Shown: positions 48,718-57,808, counted from the first letter of the stretch. The stretch is 64,000 nt of DNA from CAZFVY01 sp964522665 (GCA_964522665.1 CAZFVY010000015.1:20679-84678), one strand, 5' to 3'. Numbers and translations: made by a program. Notes: generated by a model from the sequence alone, not told the origin.

Positions 48718-50373
48718 GTGCCCCGATTACCGCGTACGATCCGTTTAGCTTGCTTGACGCTTGGCGCGCTCGCGGGCCCACTGATCGAGCTCGGCGGCGC
48801 TGGGCCAAGCGCGGATGCCCCGGGCACGCCGCTGACCGGCGCGACTGCTAAACCGACCTTGGAGGCCAAGGCGTCCGCCGCGGACGTTTCAGCGAGCAAC
48901 CTATCGGACGGGGCCGAAGAGACAAAACGCGGCGGGGCGCTGGCGCATCAGGTTTGTGCGGCCTGCCATCTTTTTCCCGAACCCGCGCTCCTCGATAAGG
49001 TGACCTGGAAGAACGAAGCGCTGCCCTACATGAGCCGCTGGCTCGGGATTTCGAAAATGAACCTCGATCTTCGGCCGGGCCGAAGATTCGTCGAGGCCGC
49101 GGGTGTGTTTCCGAGTCTGCCAATGTTGCCAACGAATGATTGGAACGCGATCGTCCGTTATTACGTTGCATCTGCGCCAGAAGCGCCATTGCCACAGGGG
49201 CCGCGCCCGCCGATCCAAATGGGGCTGAAGGGATTTGAGGTGATGATTCCCGACCACCGTTTTCAGGTGCCGCTGACGACGCTCGTGAAGATCGATTCCG
49301 CGCGCAAGCAATTCTATCTGAGTGATGCCGGGACCAAGACGTTGAACAGCATTGACGCGCGCGGTGAAATGCGGTTCTCGAGCCCCATCGACAGCCCGGC
49401 GGTCCAGTTGATTCTGCGCGGTGATCGCGCTTACGCGACATTGATCGGCAGCATCCGGCCCTCGGATGAGCCGTTGGGTAAATTCGTCGAGTTCCGAACC
49501 TCGGACCAGGAATTCCACGAGAGCGCCGAACTGGCCGTCAATTTGCCCCGGCCCGCCGACGTCACGCTGGCCGACTTGAACGGCGACGGACGGGAGGATT
49601 TTGTGGCGTGTGGCTTTGGCAATTTCGTCGGGCGCTTCTCGTGGTTCGAGAATCTCGGCGCCCAGCAATACCGGGAGCATGTGCTTCTGGAGCGTCCGGG
49701 CGCGATCAAGGCGTATGTCTATGACTTCAACCACGATGGGAAACCGGACATCATCGTGATGATGGCGCAGGCGAGGGAAGGAATCTTTCTCTTCTTGAAC
49801 CGCGGGCAGGGTGAGTTTGAGATGACCACGGTCGCGGAATTCCATCCGGCGTGGGGCAGCGCTTACTTTGAATTGGTCGATTTCAATCACGATGGTTTCA
49901 TGGATATTCTGGCCTGCAATGGCGACAACGGAGAGTACAAATCGCCGGCCAAGAATTACCACGGGATCCGACTTTACCTCAACGACGGCAAAAACCATTT
50001 CACGGAGACTTGGTTCTATCCTTTGAACGGCGCTTACAAGGCCGTCACCGCCGATTTCAATAAGGACGGGAACCTGGACATCGCGGCGATTTCATTCTTC
50101 CCAGATTATGATCGCTCGCCGGAGGAGAGCTTTGTCTTTCTGGAGAACCAAGGCGGGCTAAAGTTCGAAGCCCATACGTTTGCCGAGAGTCGCAACGGGC
50201 GCTGGTTGACGATGGACGTGGGAGACTTGGACGGCGATGGCTGGCCTGACATCGTGCTCGGTTCGTTCATTCGCGGCCCAACCAAGGCGCCGACGGCGAT
50301 TGCGGAGAATTGGGAGAAGAATGGGCCGTCGTTTGTGATCTTGCGAAATAATCATTTTGGCAAGAACCCGTGA
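48718..50373 (+). CDS. Cytochrome c domain fused to FG-GAP/VCBS propeller
   Basis: About 551 residues from GTG 48718, which gives a hydrophobic leader (CLTLGALAGPLIEL) for export. A single c-type heme motif CAACH is at residues 80-84. Met136 in LPMLPTNDWNAIVRYY, a common layout for the distal ligand of class I cytochromes c, closes a short domain of about 75 residues. From about 160 the chain is an FG-GAP/VCBS-type propeller with DLNGDGRED, DFNHDGKPD, DFNHDGFMD, DFNKDGNLD and DLDGDGWPD loops. The protein is thus predicted to be periplasmic or extracellular, with covalent heme attached by the cytochrome c maturation machinery. It is divergent from the propeller operon and its blades resemble those of the operon's first gene, so the two may act together. 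Electron partner unknown. Confidence 0.88.
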   Translation: MPRLPRTIRLACLTLGALAGPLIELGGAGPSADAPGTPLTGATAKPTLEAKASAADVSASNLSDGAEETKRGGALAHQVCAACHLFPEPALLDKVTWKNEALPYMSRWLGISKMNLDLRPGRRFVEAAGVFPSLPMLPTNDWNAIVRYYVASAPEAPLPQGPRPPIQMGLKGFEVMIPDHRFQVPLTTLVKIDSARKQFYLSDAGTKTLNSIDARGEMRFSSPIDSPAVQLILRGDRAYATLIGSIRPSDEPLGKFVEFRTSDQEFHESAELAVNLPRPADVTLADLNGDGREDFVACGFGNFVGRFSWFENLGAQQYREHVLLERPGAIKAYVYDFNHDGKPDIIVMMAQAREGIFLFLNRGQGEFEMTTVAEFHPAWGSAYFELVDFNHDGFMDILACNGDNGEYKSPAKNYHGIRLYLNDGKNHFTETWFYPLNGAYKAVTADFNKDGNLDIAAISFFPDYDRSPEESFVFLENQGGLKFEAHTFAESRNGRWLTMDVGDLDGDGWPDIVLGSFIRGPTKAPTAIAENWEKNGPSFVILRNNHFGKNP

Positions 50374-50842
50374 GGCCTAGAATGGGTTGATCCGCCAATG
50401 ACCTTTGTCACCCAGTTGCTTGGAAAGAGTGGGTGAAAGCCAGTAATGAGCGAACAGATATTGGAGAGCCGCGCAAGAAGGCGGCGCCTGGGGTTCGCTT
50501 CACCGGCGGAAGTCGAATCCCTATCTGCATATCGCACGGCATTCTATGGCATGCCTTTCCGTGGAGCGTCGTGGCAAAGCCGCCTTCGAGCCGCTTAGGT
50601 GCGACGGGAGCCAAGCGCGACACGACAATAGTCGCCGAAATGGCGTTTGCGCGCGTCTGGCATGGAGAAAGCGGCGTCGGCGCTTCGCTCTGCCGCCGCA
50701 GTCCACGGTACGCTGGCGGCGAGTAAGATTAACGCTCTTGACCCGGTCGGTATGGCGACCTCGTCCGCCGGGGGACGCGGATTAAACCGGCGGCGCGGTT
50801 CGCCTGCGAATGGTCAAGTCCTTCGGTGATTCGTACAAAAAA
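50374..50842. other. Gene-poor gap, possible dispersed intergenic repeat
   Basis: About 470 bases without a convincing gene; open frames here are short and overlap each other. TCACCCA at 50408-50414 pairs with TGGGTGA at 50430-50436, a weak hairpin after the cytochrome gene, with no T-run. On the minus strand 50682-50701 reads CTGCGGCGGCAGAGCGAAGC, a kind of sequence I associate with dispersed intergenic repeats in this phylum, but this is from memory and unverified. Confidence 0.35.
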
Positions 50843-50868
50843 AGAGGCCGGACTTGCGTCCGGCCTCT
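50843..50868 (-). terminator. Rho-independent terminator of the secreted modular protein gene
   Basis: Perfect 11-bp stem (50843-50853 with 50858-50868) and a four-base loop TTGC. On the minus strand it is followed by a run of seven T (50837-50843 read in reverse). It lies about 20 bases after the stop of the gene at 50890-55086. One of the few clear terminators in the window. Confidence 0.88.
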
Positions 50869-50889
50869 CTCTGGAGGTTTGGTCGGTCT

Positions 50890-53800
50890 CTACTGTTTAA
50901 GTCGGTAGTATTTCGCCCCGCCTGACGGCGTTATCGTCTGCGGGTTCGTCTGGCTGGCTGAGTTGACCCAGTTGGGGCTATTCGCTGTGCTGGGCAGAGC
51001 GGTCGCCTCTTGCAGTGTTCCGGCGCCGGTCCACGAGAGATTCACTTTACCAGCGCTTAGGGTGGCCGTGAGTTTGTTGGCCGCCGAGGTCGGGACCAGC
51101 ACGAACCAATCGAAGTTTACTCCTTTGCCCATGGTAAATCTCAACGTTTCGACGCCGCCCGCTGTGAAGGTCGCCGTATTGCCGCTGGAATCAGTCATCG
51201 GCAAGAGAATATCGAGATTCCACGTGCCCGAAGAGGGACCGGTGAAGCTTCCCAACTGCGTGAGGGTTTGATTCGTCGTTCCGACGCCGCTGGTTACGAA
51301 CGCGAGCGAGCCGCCCATGCCGTTGGCCGTGCCGGCCGCGTTCCCGCCGTCAGACATGGCCACGTAGGCGGTGTAGGTTCCGTTCGGAACGGTGCGCGTA
51401 AAGTTATACCACTCGCCGGCGTCGCCCCAACCGATGTCATAGTTGACGGTGAGATCATAGCCGCCCGGGCGACGCAGGTTGTTGTTTGATTCGATATCGA
51501 CGCTAATGCCGGCGGTCGCCGGGTCGCCGACGCCGCGATATTTTACGTTGGCGAGGTTATCGTTATTATCATTGTTGAAGTAATCAACTTTGTATGTCGC
51601 GCCCAAACCGTTATAGGCGCTGCCGGCGTATGGCATCACGCTGGCGACCGGCAGGCTCTTGCCGCCGTTATCGAAGTCCACGGACTCGATCCAGAACGAA
51701 TTGGCCGGTAGGTCGTCAGCCGTGGTATAAACGGTGAACGTCGTGGAATTCGTGAAGAATTTCGCCGGACTGCCATTATCGCTGTAAACCAGCGAATAGG
51801 TGTTGGTGGACCAGGTGGCAAATGGCGTTGCCGGCGCGTAGTGGACCGTGGTCGTGTCGCCCGCCTTGCTGATGGTTGCTTTCGAGGTGACATCGACGCC
51901 ATTCAAGGTGAGCTTGATTGAGTTCGTCACGACCGCGGTGTTGAAGTCAACAATGGTCAGATCCAAGGTGGACTTCTGATGCCCTGTGCCCGTACCGTTG
52001 GCCGGTGAGGCGGAGGTAACTTTCGGCGGAACGCCGTTCGTTACGGGGATCAGCACCCACCAGTCGTAGTCGCCGGAGCCGAGGTTGAATCGGAACGTCA
52101 TGGTGCCGTTGGCCTTGAAATAGGCGGTGCTGCCGTCGGGCGCGAATAGCGGGACCAACGTGCTTACCCCCCAGGTTCCAGAAGAGGCGCCCGAGAAATT
52201 ACCCAGTGTCTTAAGGGTTTGACTTGTGGTCCCCACGCCACTCGTAACCAGCGAAAGCGTACCGGTTTCCGCCCCGGCAGTGCCGATCGTCGAGCCGCCA
52301 TTGGAAAGGGCCACCATGGCGGTGTAGATGCCATTCGGCACCGTGCGGGTGTAATTGTACCAGTCCGCCGAGTCTCCCCAGCCAATCGCGTAGTCGGTGG
52401 TCATCGTGAACCCACCCGGACGGCTCGCGCCAAGCACTTGGCCAGTATTGTCGTAGAAATCAACGCCGGTGTTCGGCGTGGCGGGGTCGCCGACGCTGCG
52501 ATATTTGACGGAGGTATCCGTGCCGACATTGTCGTTATTGAAATAGTCAATATTCAGTTTCGCGCCGATGCCATCGTAGGCGCCGCCCGCGTAGGGCATC
52601 ACGCTGACCGCGGGGAGGGACGTGCCCCCGTTATCGAAGTCTTCCGCTTCCACCCAGAACGAGTTGGCAGGCAGATCGGCCGGTTGCGCGGTTCTGGTCG
52701 TGAAGCTGAAGGTGTTGGTCCAGGTCGTGGGGGGAGTCGTGCTCTCCGTCCAGATCAGGTTGGCGGTGTGGACTGAGCCGTAAGTGTAACCTGGTGAGTT
52801 ATAACTCACGGAGGTCGTGGTCCCGCTCTTCGAGACCGTCGGGGTGACGGAATTACCGTCAACCCAGAGTTGGATGGAGCCGCTGACGACCGAGGTCAAG
52901 TCATCGACTAGAGTCGCTTTAATCGGCGCGTTCACTTCGGCGGCGGTCATACCGTTCGCCGGTAGCACGGACGCCACGCGGGCGCGGGCGCTGCCGGCGC
53001 GGTAGGCCTTCACGGAATTGGCATTATTGTAGTTGATCAGGTATTCGTTTCCGCTGGAGGGGTCCACCGTGAACCATTCGAGGTTGGCGTCACCCGAGCC
53101 TTGCCAATAGAGCAACCGGAACGGATAATAGCCGTCCGCCGCCACGACGAAGTCAAACGTGGTTGTCGCGGACCCACGACCACCGCTGAACACACCCAAT
53201 TGGATCCCGAATGGACTTGGCTCGCCCGGCGCGGCGCTTACCTTAAAACCGTCATCGCTGTTGACGCCCATGCGGTAGAAACCGGCCTTCAACTGGAGAT
53301 AGGCCGTTACCTCAAAGACGAAGTTGTCGAAACCGGTGCCGTTGGCGACGCCGGGGCGGGGATCAATGCCGCCGCAGCAGACGCCCGGAAAGTCTTGGTC
53401 TTGGACATTCTGCGGCGGAGCGCTGGTCGATTTGAAATCACCGTATTCTACTCCCACGTCGGTTCCGGACCAATAATTATCAAACGTTCCATTCCAGTTG
53501 ACGTAGTCAACCTTCATAACTTGATTCGAGGCGACGTTCGGGAAGGGATTTCCGGTCGTCGGATCGATGTATCCATGAGCCCATTGTTGTTCGGCGGAAC
53601 CAACGGCGTTTTCGTCATAGCCGGCGCGGACGAAATTGATTTGATTGACTTGCGCGTTCAAACCTTGGTCGGTTGGGGGCGACTTGAGGCCGTAATCAGC
53701 CGGGATAATGATGTAGGGCGCCACGACAAACGTCTTTGGGATGGTCTGAGTTACGTTGTTTGAATCAGCAAAGACAAGCGTAAGGGTATTGGTTGAGCCG

Positions 53801-55086
53801 GAGGCGAGAGGCGCCGCGGTCACGTAGGAGATAATGGTCAGGTTTGTGCCGGCGGGGCGAGTTATGACTGGCGTCACGCTCGTGCCGTTAAACGTGAGTT
53901 TGATGGAATTGGTATTAACTTGCGCGTTCGAGGAATCTTGCAAAGTGAGGGTAACGCCACTGGCAAAACTGCTCAGATTCTCCAAGTAAGGGACGCTGAG
54001 CGCGTTGAAACGGACCTGCGTCAAGTAACGCCGGCTGCGATACTGCGTGTCCGCGATATTGTTGATTTCCGGGCAGAACTCCGGGCCAACCAATAGCGTG
54101 TTATTCCATTGGGGGCCGCCCGCGGCGGTCAAATCCCGCGGGGTCATCGCCGTCCAATTTGTGGCGTCCGCGCTATAGTATTCGTTGATCGTTTGGCCAA
54201 CGCGTTGCAAGCGGACCCACGCGTTCGGGTAAGCGGGCGTGCCGCCACTGTCGCCGACGGTTTGGCCGCCGGTGGTATCGCGGAAATGGGACTCAAATTG
54301 ATTGTTCCCGACTTCGAACGTGGGCGCGGGCGGGGCGGTTTGGTTAAAGTCCTGAATGGGATTGGAATGCACGTTGACCTGACGGCTGGCGGTCGTCGCC
54401 TGCACGGTGGATGATTCACCCGCGTTAAGCGATTCGCGGGCCATGATGCCGGCGCGCGCCCAATGACTGGCAAAATCGACATACTCGACGCGCGCGGCGT
54501 AATCGAAGTCACCCTGAACTTCCTGATAAATCAGCGTCGTTTCATCGTAGTTGGCCCACTGGCCGGAGCCGGCGCTGTAAATGTCAAAGCCCTGATCACT
54601 GATGGCAACGACCTTCGAGGGAAGGGTCGGCGTGCCGCTTTCGCCCCATTTGTATTTGGAGGCGACGAAGACGAAGTTTGTGGTGGCGATGACGTTACCG
54701 CCGGTATCCTTGACGTTTTTGATCGTCAGGGTGGTTGACGCGCCCGGCGTCAGACCGGTGACGGTCAACACGGCGACTTGGTTGTCGGCCGCGCGGCCCG
54801 TCAGGGTGGGGTGAACGGCTACGCCGATGCCGGTGGGGTCCGGCAAGCCAGTCATCATGCTGGCGCCGGTCACCGTTACCCCTGCGGCGCTATAATTAGC
54901 GGCAGTGGCGCCGGTGGTCGGATCGACGGGATCGGAGAACTGCACCGTCACTTGCATGACGTTGCTGGGAACGTTGAGAACGGAGCCGACGGATCGGACG
55001 GTTACGGCGGCTTGAGCGCCGACCGCCGCCAAGGTGATCGCGCCGACGCAAAGCGCGCGGAACGAATTGAAGAACGAGGTTCGCAT
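50890..55086 (-). CDS. Secreted modular protein with PA14-like and paired carbohydrate-binding-like domains
   Basis: 1398 residues with a clear signal peptide (MRTSFFNSFRALCVG..., cleavage after GAQA). An Ig-like/SbsA-type domain about 27-140 is followed by a concanavalin-like region about 150-370 (GQWANYDETTLIYQEVQGDF, ARAGIMARES), another Ig-like part, and a PA14-like region about 520-700 (AGFYRMGVNSDDGF, YYPFRLLYWQGSGDANLEW). Two homologous modules of about 190 residues then start DLPANSFWVEAEDFDNGG (about 805) and DLPANSFWIESVDFDNGG (about 1128). They resemble CBM6/malectin-type sugar-binding folds and each is preceded by an Ig-like linker. The last 60 residues (LSWTGAGTLQEA ... YYRLKQ) form the C-terminal module common in secreted proteins of Verrucomicrobiota. 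No catalytic domain is recognised, so binding of polysaccharide or cell surface is the best guess. A strong terminator follows, indicating a single-gene transcript. Confidence 0.88.
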   Translation of the reverse strand: MRTSFFNSFRALCVGAITLAAVGAQAAVTVRSVGSVLNVPSNVMQVTVQFSDPVDPTTGATAANYSAAGVTVTGASMMTGLPDPTGIGVAVHPTLTGRAADNQVAVLTVTGLTPGASTTLTIKNVKDTGGNVIATTNFVFVASKYKWGESGTPTLPSKVVAISDQGFDIYSAGSGQWANYDETTLIYQEVQGDFDYAARVEYVDFASHWARAGIMARESLNAGESSTVQATTASRQVNVHSNPIQDFNQTAPPAPTFEVGNNQFESHFRDTTGGQTVGDSGGTPAYPNAWVRLQRVGQTINEYYSADATNWTAMTPRDLTAAGGPQWNNTLLVGPEFCPEINNIADTQYRSRRYLTQVRFNALSVPYLENLSSFASGVTLTLQDSSNAQVNTNSIKLTFNGTSVTPVITRPAGTNLTIISYVTAAPLASGSTNTLTLVFADSNNVTQTIPKTFVVAPYIIIPADYGLKSPPTDQGLNAQVNQINFVRAGYDENAVGSAEQQWAHGYIDPTTGNPFPNVASNQVMKVDYVNWNGTFDNYWSGTDVGVEYGDFKSTSAPPQNVQDQDFPGVCCGGIDPRPGVANGTGFDNFVFEVTAYLQLKAGFYRMGVNSDDGFKVSAAPGEPSPFGIQLGVFSGGRGSATTTFDFVVAADGYYPFRLLYWQGSGDANLEWFTVDPSSGNEYLINYNNANSVKAYRAGSARARVASVLPANGMTAAEVNAPIKATLVDDLTSVVSGSIQLWVDGNSVTPTVSKSGTTTSVSYNSPGYTYGSVHTANLIWTESTTPPTTWTNTFSFTTRTAQPADLPANSFWVEAEDFDNGGTSLPAVSVMPYAGGAYDGIGAKLNIDYFNNDNVGTDTSVKYRSVGDPATPNTGVDFYDNTGQVLGASRPGGFTMTTDYAIGWGDSADWYNYTRTVPNGIYTAMVALSNGGSTIGTAGAETGTLSLVTSGVGTTSQTLKTLGNFSGASSGTWGVSTLVPLFAPDGSTAYFKANGTMTFRFNLGSGDYDWWVLIPVTNGVPPKVTSASPANGTGTGHQKSTLDLTIVDFNTAVVTNSIKLTLNGVDVTSKATISKAGDTTTVHYAPATPFATWSTNTYSLVYSDNGSPAKFFTNSTTFTVYTTADDLPANSFWIESVDFDNGGKSLPVASVMPYAGSAYNGLGATYKVDYFNNDNNDNLANVKYRGVGDPATAGISVDIESNNNLRRPGGYDLTVNYDIGWGDAGEWYNFTRTVPNGTYTAYVAMSDGGNAAGTANGMGGSLAFVTSGVGTTNQTLTQLGSFTGPSSGTWNLDILLPMTDSSGNTATFTAGGVETLRFTMGKGVNFDWFVLVPTSAANKLTATLSAGKVNLSWTGAGTLQEATALPSTANSPNWVNSASQTNPQTITPSGGAKYYRLKQ

Positions 55087-55521
55087 AGGGTTTTTCAGCT
55101 AATTAGACTATCACCGCGGTTTCCTCCAGCCCTTCAACATCAAAACGTAAACGATGACCAATTCTCGCGACGTTTTGGCAATGGCACAACGGCACGATGA
55201 GACCGCTGGGTCAAGTTGTTTGGCTTAAGGTGCGGAAATGATGCGAAATCGTGACCGAATTGGCAAGAGAAATCTACGAATAAGTTGGGGCGAGACGGCG
55301 TCTGGCAGGGGTGAAACGGATTCGGATGACGGTTAGGCGGGCGGCTAGGGGGGTTCCAGAGCCGGTGGCGTTCGCTATAAGGCGCTGGAATTATGAGAAT
55401 TATAAGAACGATGATCGGCGACGGGGATGGCGCCAAGACCAACTCGGCGGCTCGTCTGTAATCGGGTGCCGAAGCGAGGAAAAAGGATGTTGGCTGGCCC
55501 TGGCTCGAATGGAAATGGGGG
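55087..55521. other. Intergenic region upstream of the secreted modular protein
   Basis: 435 bases, probably the promoter and leader for the minus-strand gene at 50890-55086. An AGGA-like stretch (minus strand, about 55114) is too far from the ATG to be its ribosome site. A frame running 55140-55976 on the minus strand overlaps the next gene and looks non-coding. No other feature seen. Confidence 0.4.
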
Positions 55522-56475
55522 TCAATTCCTTTTTTGCGCGGCCGACAACTGTTCCGGTTTGACCAAAAACTCGACCGAACGGGTAGTAGTCGTCGTGCTT
55601 CCAGGTCCCGCGTGCTTGAAATCGAGGCGGAGCTTCCATGCGTCTTCCTCCGGCCAAAGCGCGCCGAGGAAGTCTCCATTGAGATGGCCGTCGCTCGTCG
55701 CGATCGGCGGTGAACCGATCGGTGGACGCCAATGGTTACCGGTTGCATCAAGGATCTCGAACGAAGTTGGCAACCAAGCCACGCTGCCGAGTCCGTTTTC
55801 ACGGATTCGGAACTCCAATCTGGTTCGGCATTTCGTGGCATCCGCGGTAAACCGTTCCAGTGTAATCTCCAGGTTTGCGCTAGTAACCACCGACGGAATT
55901 GGCGCAGGTGTCCAGTGGGGATACGGACCGGGGCAGGGATTGGCGATCGTGAATTCCCCGAGCGGTTGGTCTCCATTCATCAAACGAAGCCGCAATTCCC
56001 GACCTCGCCGCGGGAACGCGTTCACTTCGAACGGACCGCCGGCGCCGTAGTTGATCGCGTTGTCGAATACTTGCCCATGCTCGTTCCCGACGACTAATCT
56101 GGTTCCGGGGGATCCCGCCGAGTGTCCCGCGGAATCCCATGACCAAAACGCCACACTGAGCATCGGCTCCTTCCGGAATTCGGGGGTGGTGAAACAAGTG
56201 AGCTCCGGTTGGAAATACTGGAACCGTTTTTGGATGGCGTCGGGGACCAGCTTGGAAAAAAGCGCGGCGCCGGGGCGAATGGGCAGTTCGTACCTGACTG
56301 TGCCGGGCGCGAATTCGTAGCGTTGGAGTTTAATGACTCGACCATTTGGCGCCCGCACGGCGCGTATTTGCGTCGGAGTGGTTGTCGCCAGCACGAGTGA
56401 AATAATGGTCACGAGTATCGAGCAACCTCCCAAGATCGCCGCGCCGGTCCGCAGTCTGAAGGAGTATTTTCGCAT
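55522..56475 (-). CDS. Unrecognised membrane-anchored protein
   Basis: About 317 residues from the ATG at 56475 (MRKYSFRLRTG...), chosen because it directly precedes a hydrophobic helix (AAILGGCSILVTIISLVLA, about 10-30); the frame is open to 56604 but that part looks non-coding. The rest is predicted extracytoplasmic, rich in beta-type segments, with no motif I recognise. It has a few cysteines and a WPEEDAWKLRLDFKH stretch near the end. It has no operon partner: the gene downstream is on the same strand 435 bases away, and upstream is the divergent TetR gene. Coding bias (GC-rich third positions) supports a real gene. Function unknown. Confidence 0.75.
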   Translation of the reverse strand: MRKYSFRLRTGAAILGGCSILVTIISLVLATTTPTQIRAVRAPNGRVIKLQRYEFAPGTVRYELPIRPGAALFSKLVPDAIQKRFQYFQPELTCFTTPEFRKEPMLSVAFWSWDSAGHSAGSPGTRLVVGNEHGQVFDNAINYGAGGPFEVNAFPRRGRELRLRLMNGDQPLGEFTIANPCPGPYPHWTPAPIPSVVTSANLEITLERFTADATKCRTRLEFRIRENGLGSVAWLPTSFEILDATGNHWRPPIGSPPIATSDGHLNGDFLGALWPEEDAWKLRLDFKHAGPGSTTTTTRSVEFLVKPEQLSAAQKRN

Positions 56476-56762
56476 GGCGTTAAATGAGGCGCGAATCCTA
56501 GCCAGCCCGCGCGTTTGCCGCGAGGGAGAAGTCGAGTTGTCCCCTGGGTAACGCGTTCCGCGCAACCCGGGATTTGAGACGGAATCCCTCCCGGATTCAT
56601 TCACTTTTCGGCGGGAAAGGCGCGTTTTGACACGATGCGAGAGTTTCGGTTTCGATTTCTTTGAGATTATTCTAAAATAGTAGTTGACTAAATGGTAAAC
56701 AATGGCAGACTGCAGCCAGAATTCAGCACGAAGCTGGGTTCCGGGACGAAGAAAACAAATTT
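56476..56762. promoter_or_regulatory. Divergent region between unknown membrane protein and TetR gene
   Basis: About 287 bases and more AT-rich near the TetR start. It contains the first candidate operator at 56683-56700 and must hold the tetR promoter. Confidence 0.5.
56683..56700. promoter_or_regulatory. Candidate TetR operator upstream of the regulator gene
   Basis: GTTGACTAAATGGTAAAC is a partial palindrome (12 of 18 positions match its reverse complement; arms GTT-AC and GT-AAC). A related site lies in front of the efflux genes at 57405-57422 with 14 of 18 bases the same. The TTGACT inside it could be a -35 box, so binding would block transcription. Inferred from position and repetition only. 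Confidence 0.55.
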
Positions 56763-57377
56763 ATGGGTCGCGTCAGTGATGGCAAAGAAAAGTTGATGGA
56801 TGCGGTGCGGGAGTTGATTTGGACCGGCTCCTACGGGGGGACGACGATCGATCAGATTTGCGAGAAGGCCGGAGTGAAGAAGGGGAGCTTTTACTATTTC
56901 TTCGATTCGAAGGCGGATGTGGCGGTCGCCGCGATCGACGCCGATTGGCCGCCAAGGCGGCAGGAGTTGGACGCGATTTTTTCTCCGACTGTCCCGCCGC
57001 TGGAGCGGCTCCAAAAATACTGCGACTATGGCTATAACCTTCAGGCGGAGATGCATGCGAAATGCGGTCACGTGTTAGGCTGTTCGCTCTTCGCCCTCGG
57101 CTCCGAGGTGAGCACCCAGGAGGACCGCTTGCAGAAGAAGGTCCAGGAAATCCTCGAATATAAGCGAAAGTATCTCGAATCGACGATTCGGGACGCCCAC
57201 GCGGCGGGAATCATCAACGCGCCCGACGCGGCGGCGAAGTCGCGAGCGTTATTTGCCTACTTTGAAGGCGTGCTGACCCAGGCGCGCATCCAGAACAGCT
57301 TGGAAATTCTGCGGGAAACGGTCCGTGGCGCGTTCGACCTCCTGGGCGTCAAGACCTCTGAAGTCGTCGCGAAGTAA
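56763..57377 (+). CDS. TetR/AcrR-family transcriptional regulator
   Basis: 204 residues. The N-terminal TetR helix-turn-helix at about 8-55 is well formed (MDAVRELIWTGSYGGTTIDQ, ICEKAGVKKGSFYYFFDSKA). The C-terminal helical domain about 60-200 would bind an inducer and form the dimer; it contains two cysteines near 100 (KCGHVLGCSLFALGSE), an arrangement seen in a TetR subgroup. It is followed 52 bases later by a small gene and an RND efflux set on the same strand, so it most likely represses them and is relieved by a pump substrate. Shared sites at 56683 and 57405 support control of both itself and the pump. Confidence 0.93.
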   Translation: MGRVSDGKEKLMDAVRELIWTGSYGGTTIDQICEKAGVKKGSFYYFFDSKADVAVAAIDADWPPRRQELDAIFSPTVPPLERLQKYCDYGYNLQAEMHAKCGHVLGCSLFALGSEVSTQEDRLQKKVQEILEYKRKYLESTIRDAHAAGIINAPDAAAKSRALFAYFEGVLTQARIQNSLEILRETVRGAFDLLGVKTSEVVAK

Positions 57378-57404
57378 TCGCGCAGAAAAATTTTTGCTCA
57401 AATA

Positions 57405-57422
57405 TTTGACTAAATAGATAAC
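57405..57422. promoter_or_regulatory. Candidate TetR operator upstream of the efflux genes
   Basis: TTTGACTAAATAGATAAC, matching the site at 56683-56700 at 14 of 18 bases including the core TTGACTAAAT. It sits eight bases before the ATG of the small gene at 57430, so repressor binding there would cover the promoter or the start of the efflux transcript. Confidence 0.55.
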
Positions 57423-57429
57423 TACTAAA

Positions 57430-57759
57430 ATGAACTTGAACATGAAAACCTTGAATCCACCGTCCGAAAGAACCGGTTCCAGCTTCACTACCGCGTGCCT
57501 GGCGTCATGCCAAAAACTGGTCCAGCGAATCGAAGCGGCCCGGGAGGCGATCGTGGCCGAGTACCACGAGGCGGTCGGAGACCATCACCGAGTCCTGCGA
57601 TTGGCGCTGCGCGAGGCGGAGGCGCTGGCGTGGGACACGGAGTTGCCGCACCTGATTTTCCCGACGCTCGCGCTGGAGAAAGCCCAGGCCGTCGCCGACT
57701 GGCACGCGCGCCAGGAGGAATTGCAACGCCGGTCGAGCTTCCTCCAGCTTGCCGCCTGA
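57430..57759 (+). CDS. Small unknown protein between TetR regulator and efflux genes
   Basis: 109 residues. ATG at 57430; an ATG at 57442 (MKTLNPPSERTG) is also possible. No domain recognised. The protein is mostly helical and rich in Ala, Glu, Leu and Arg, with two Cys (CLASC) near residues 23-27 and a heptad-like stretch (VQRIEAAREAIVAEYHEAV). Third codon positions are GC-rich, so it is likely real, and it lies between the candidate operator and the adaptor gene (49-base gap). Possibly a small accessory or regulatory protein of the efflux unit. Function unknown. Confidence 0.7.
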   Translation: MNLNMKTLNPPSERTGSSFTTACLASCQKLVQRIEAAREAIVAEYHEAVGDHHRVLRLALREAEALAWDTELPHLIFPTLALEKAQAVADWHARQEELQRRSSFLQLAA

Positions 57760-57808
57760 AACCACCGGCGGCTTCCGCGCCAACCAAAATTTTAACACCT
57801 GAAATTAT

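Noticed and set aside
48901..49998. 365-codon minus-strand frame opposite the cytochrome-propeller gene
   Set aside because: The sense strand carries a heme motif and propeller loops; the antisense reading does not resemble a family.
55140..55976. 278-codon minus-strand frame as a separate gene
   Set aside because: It overlaps the better-supported membrane protein gene (55522-56475) in another frame and has no recognisable domain.
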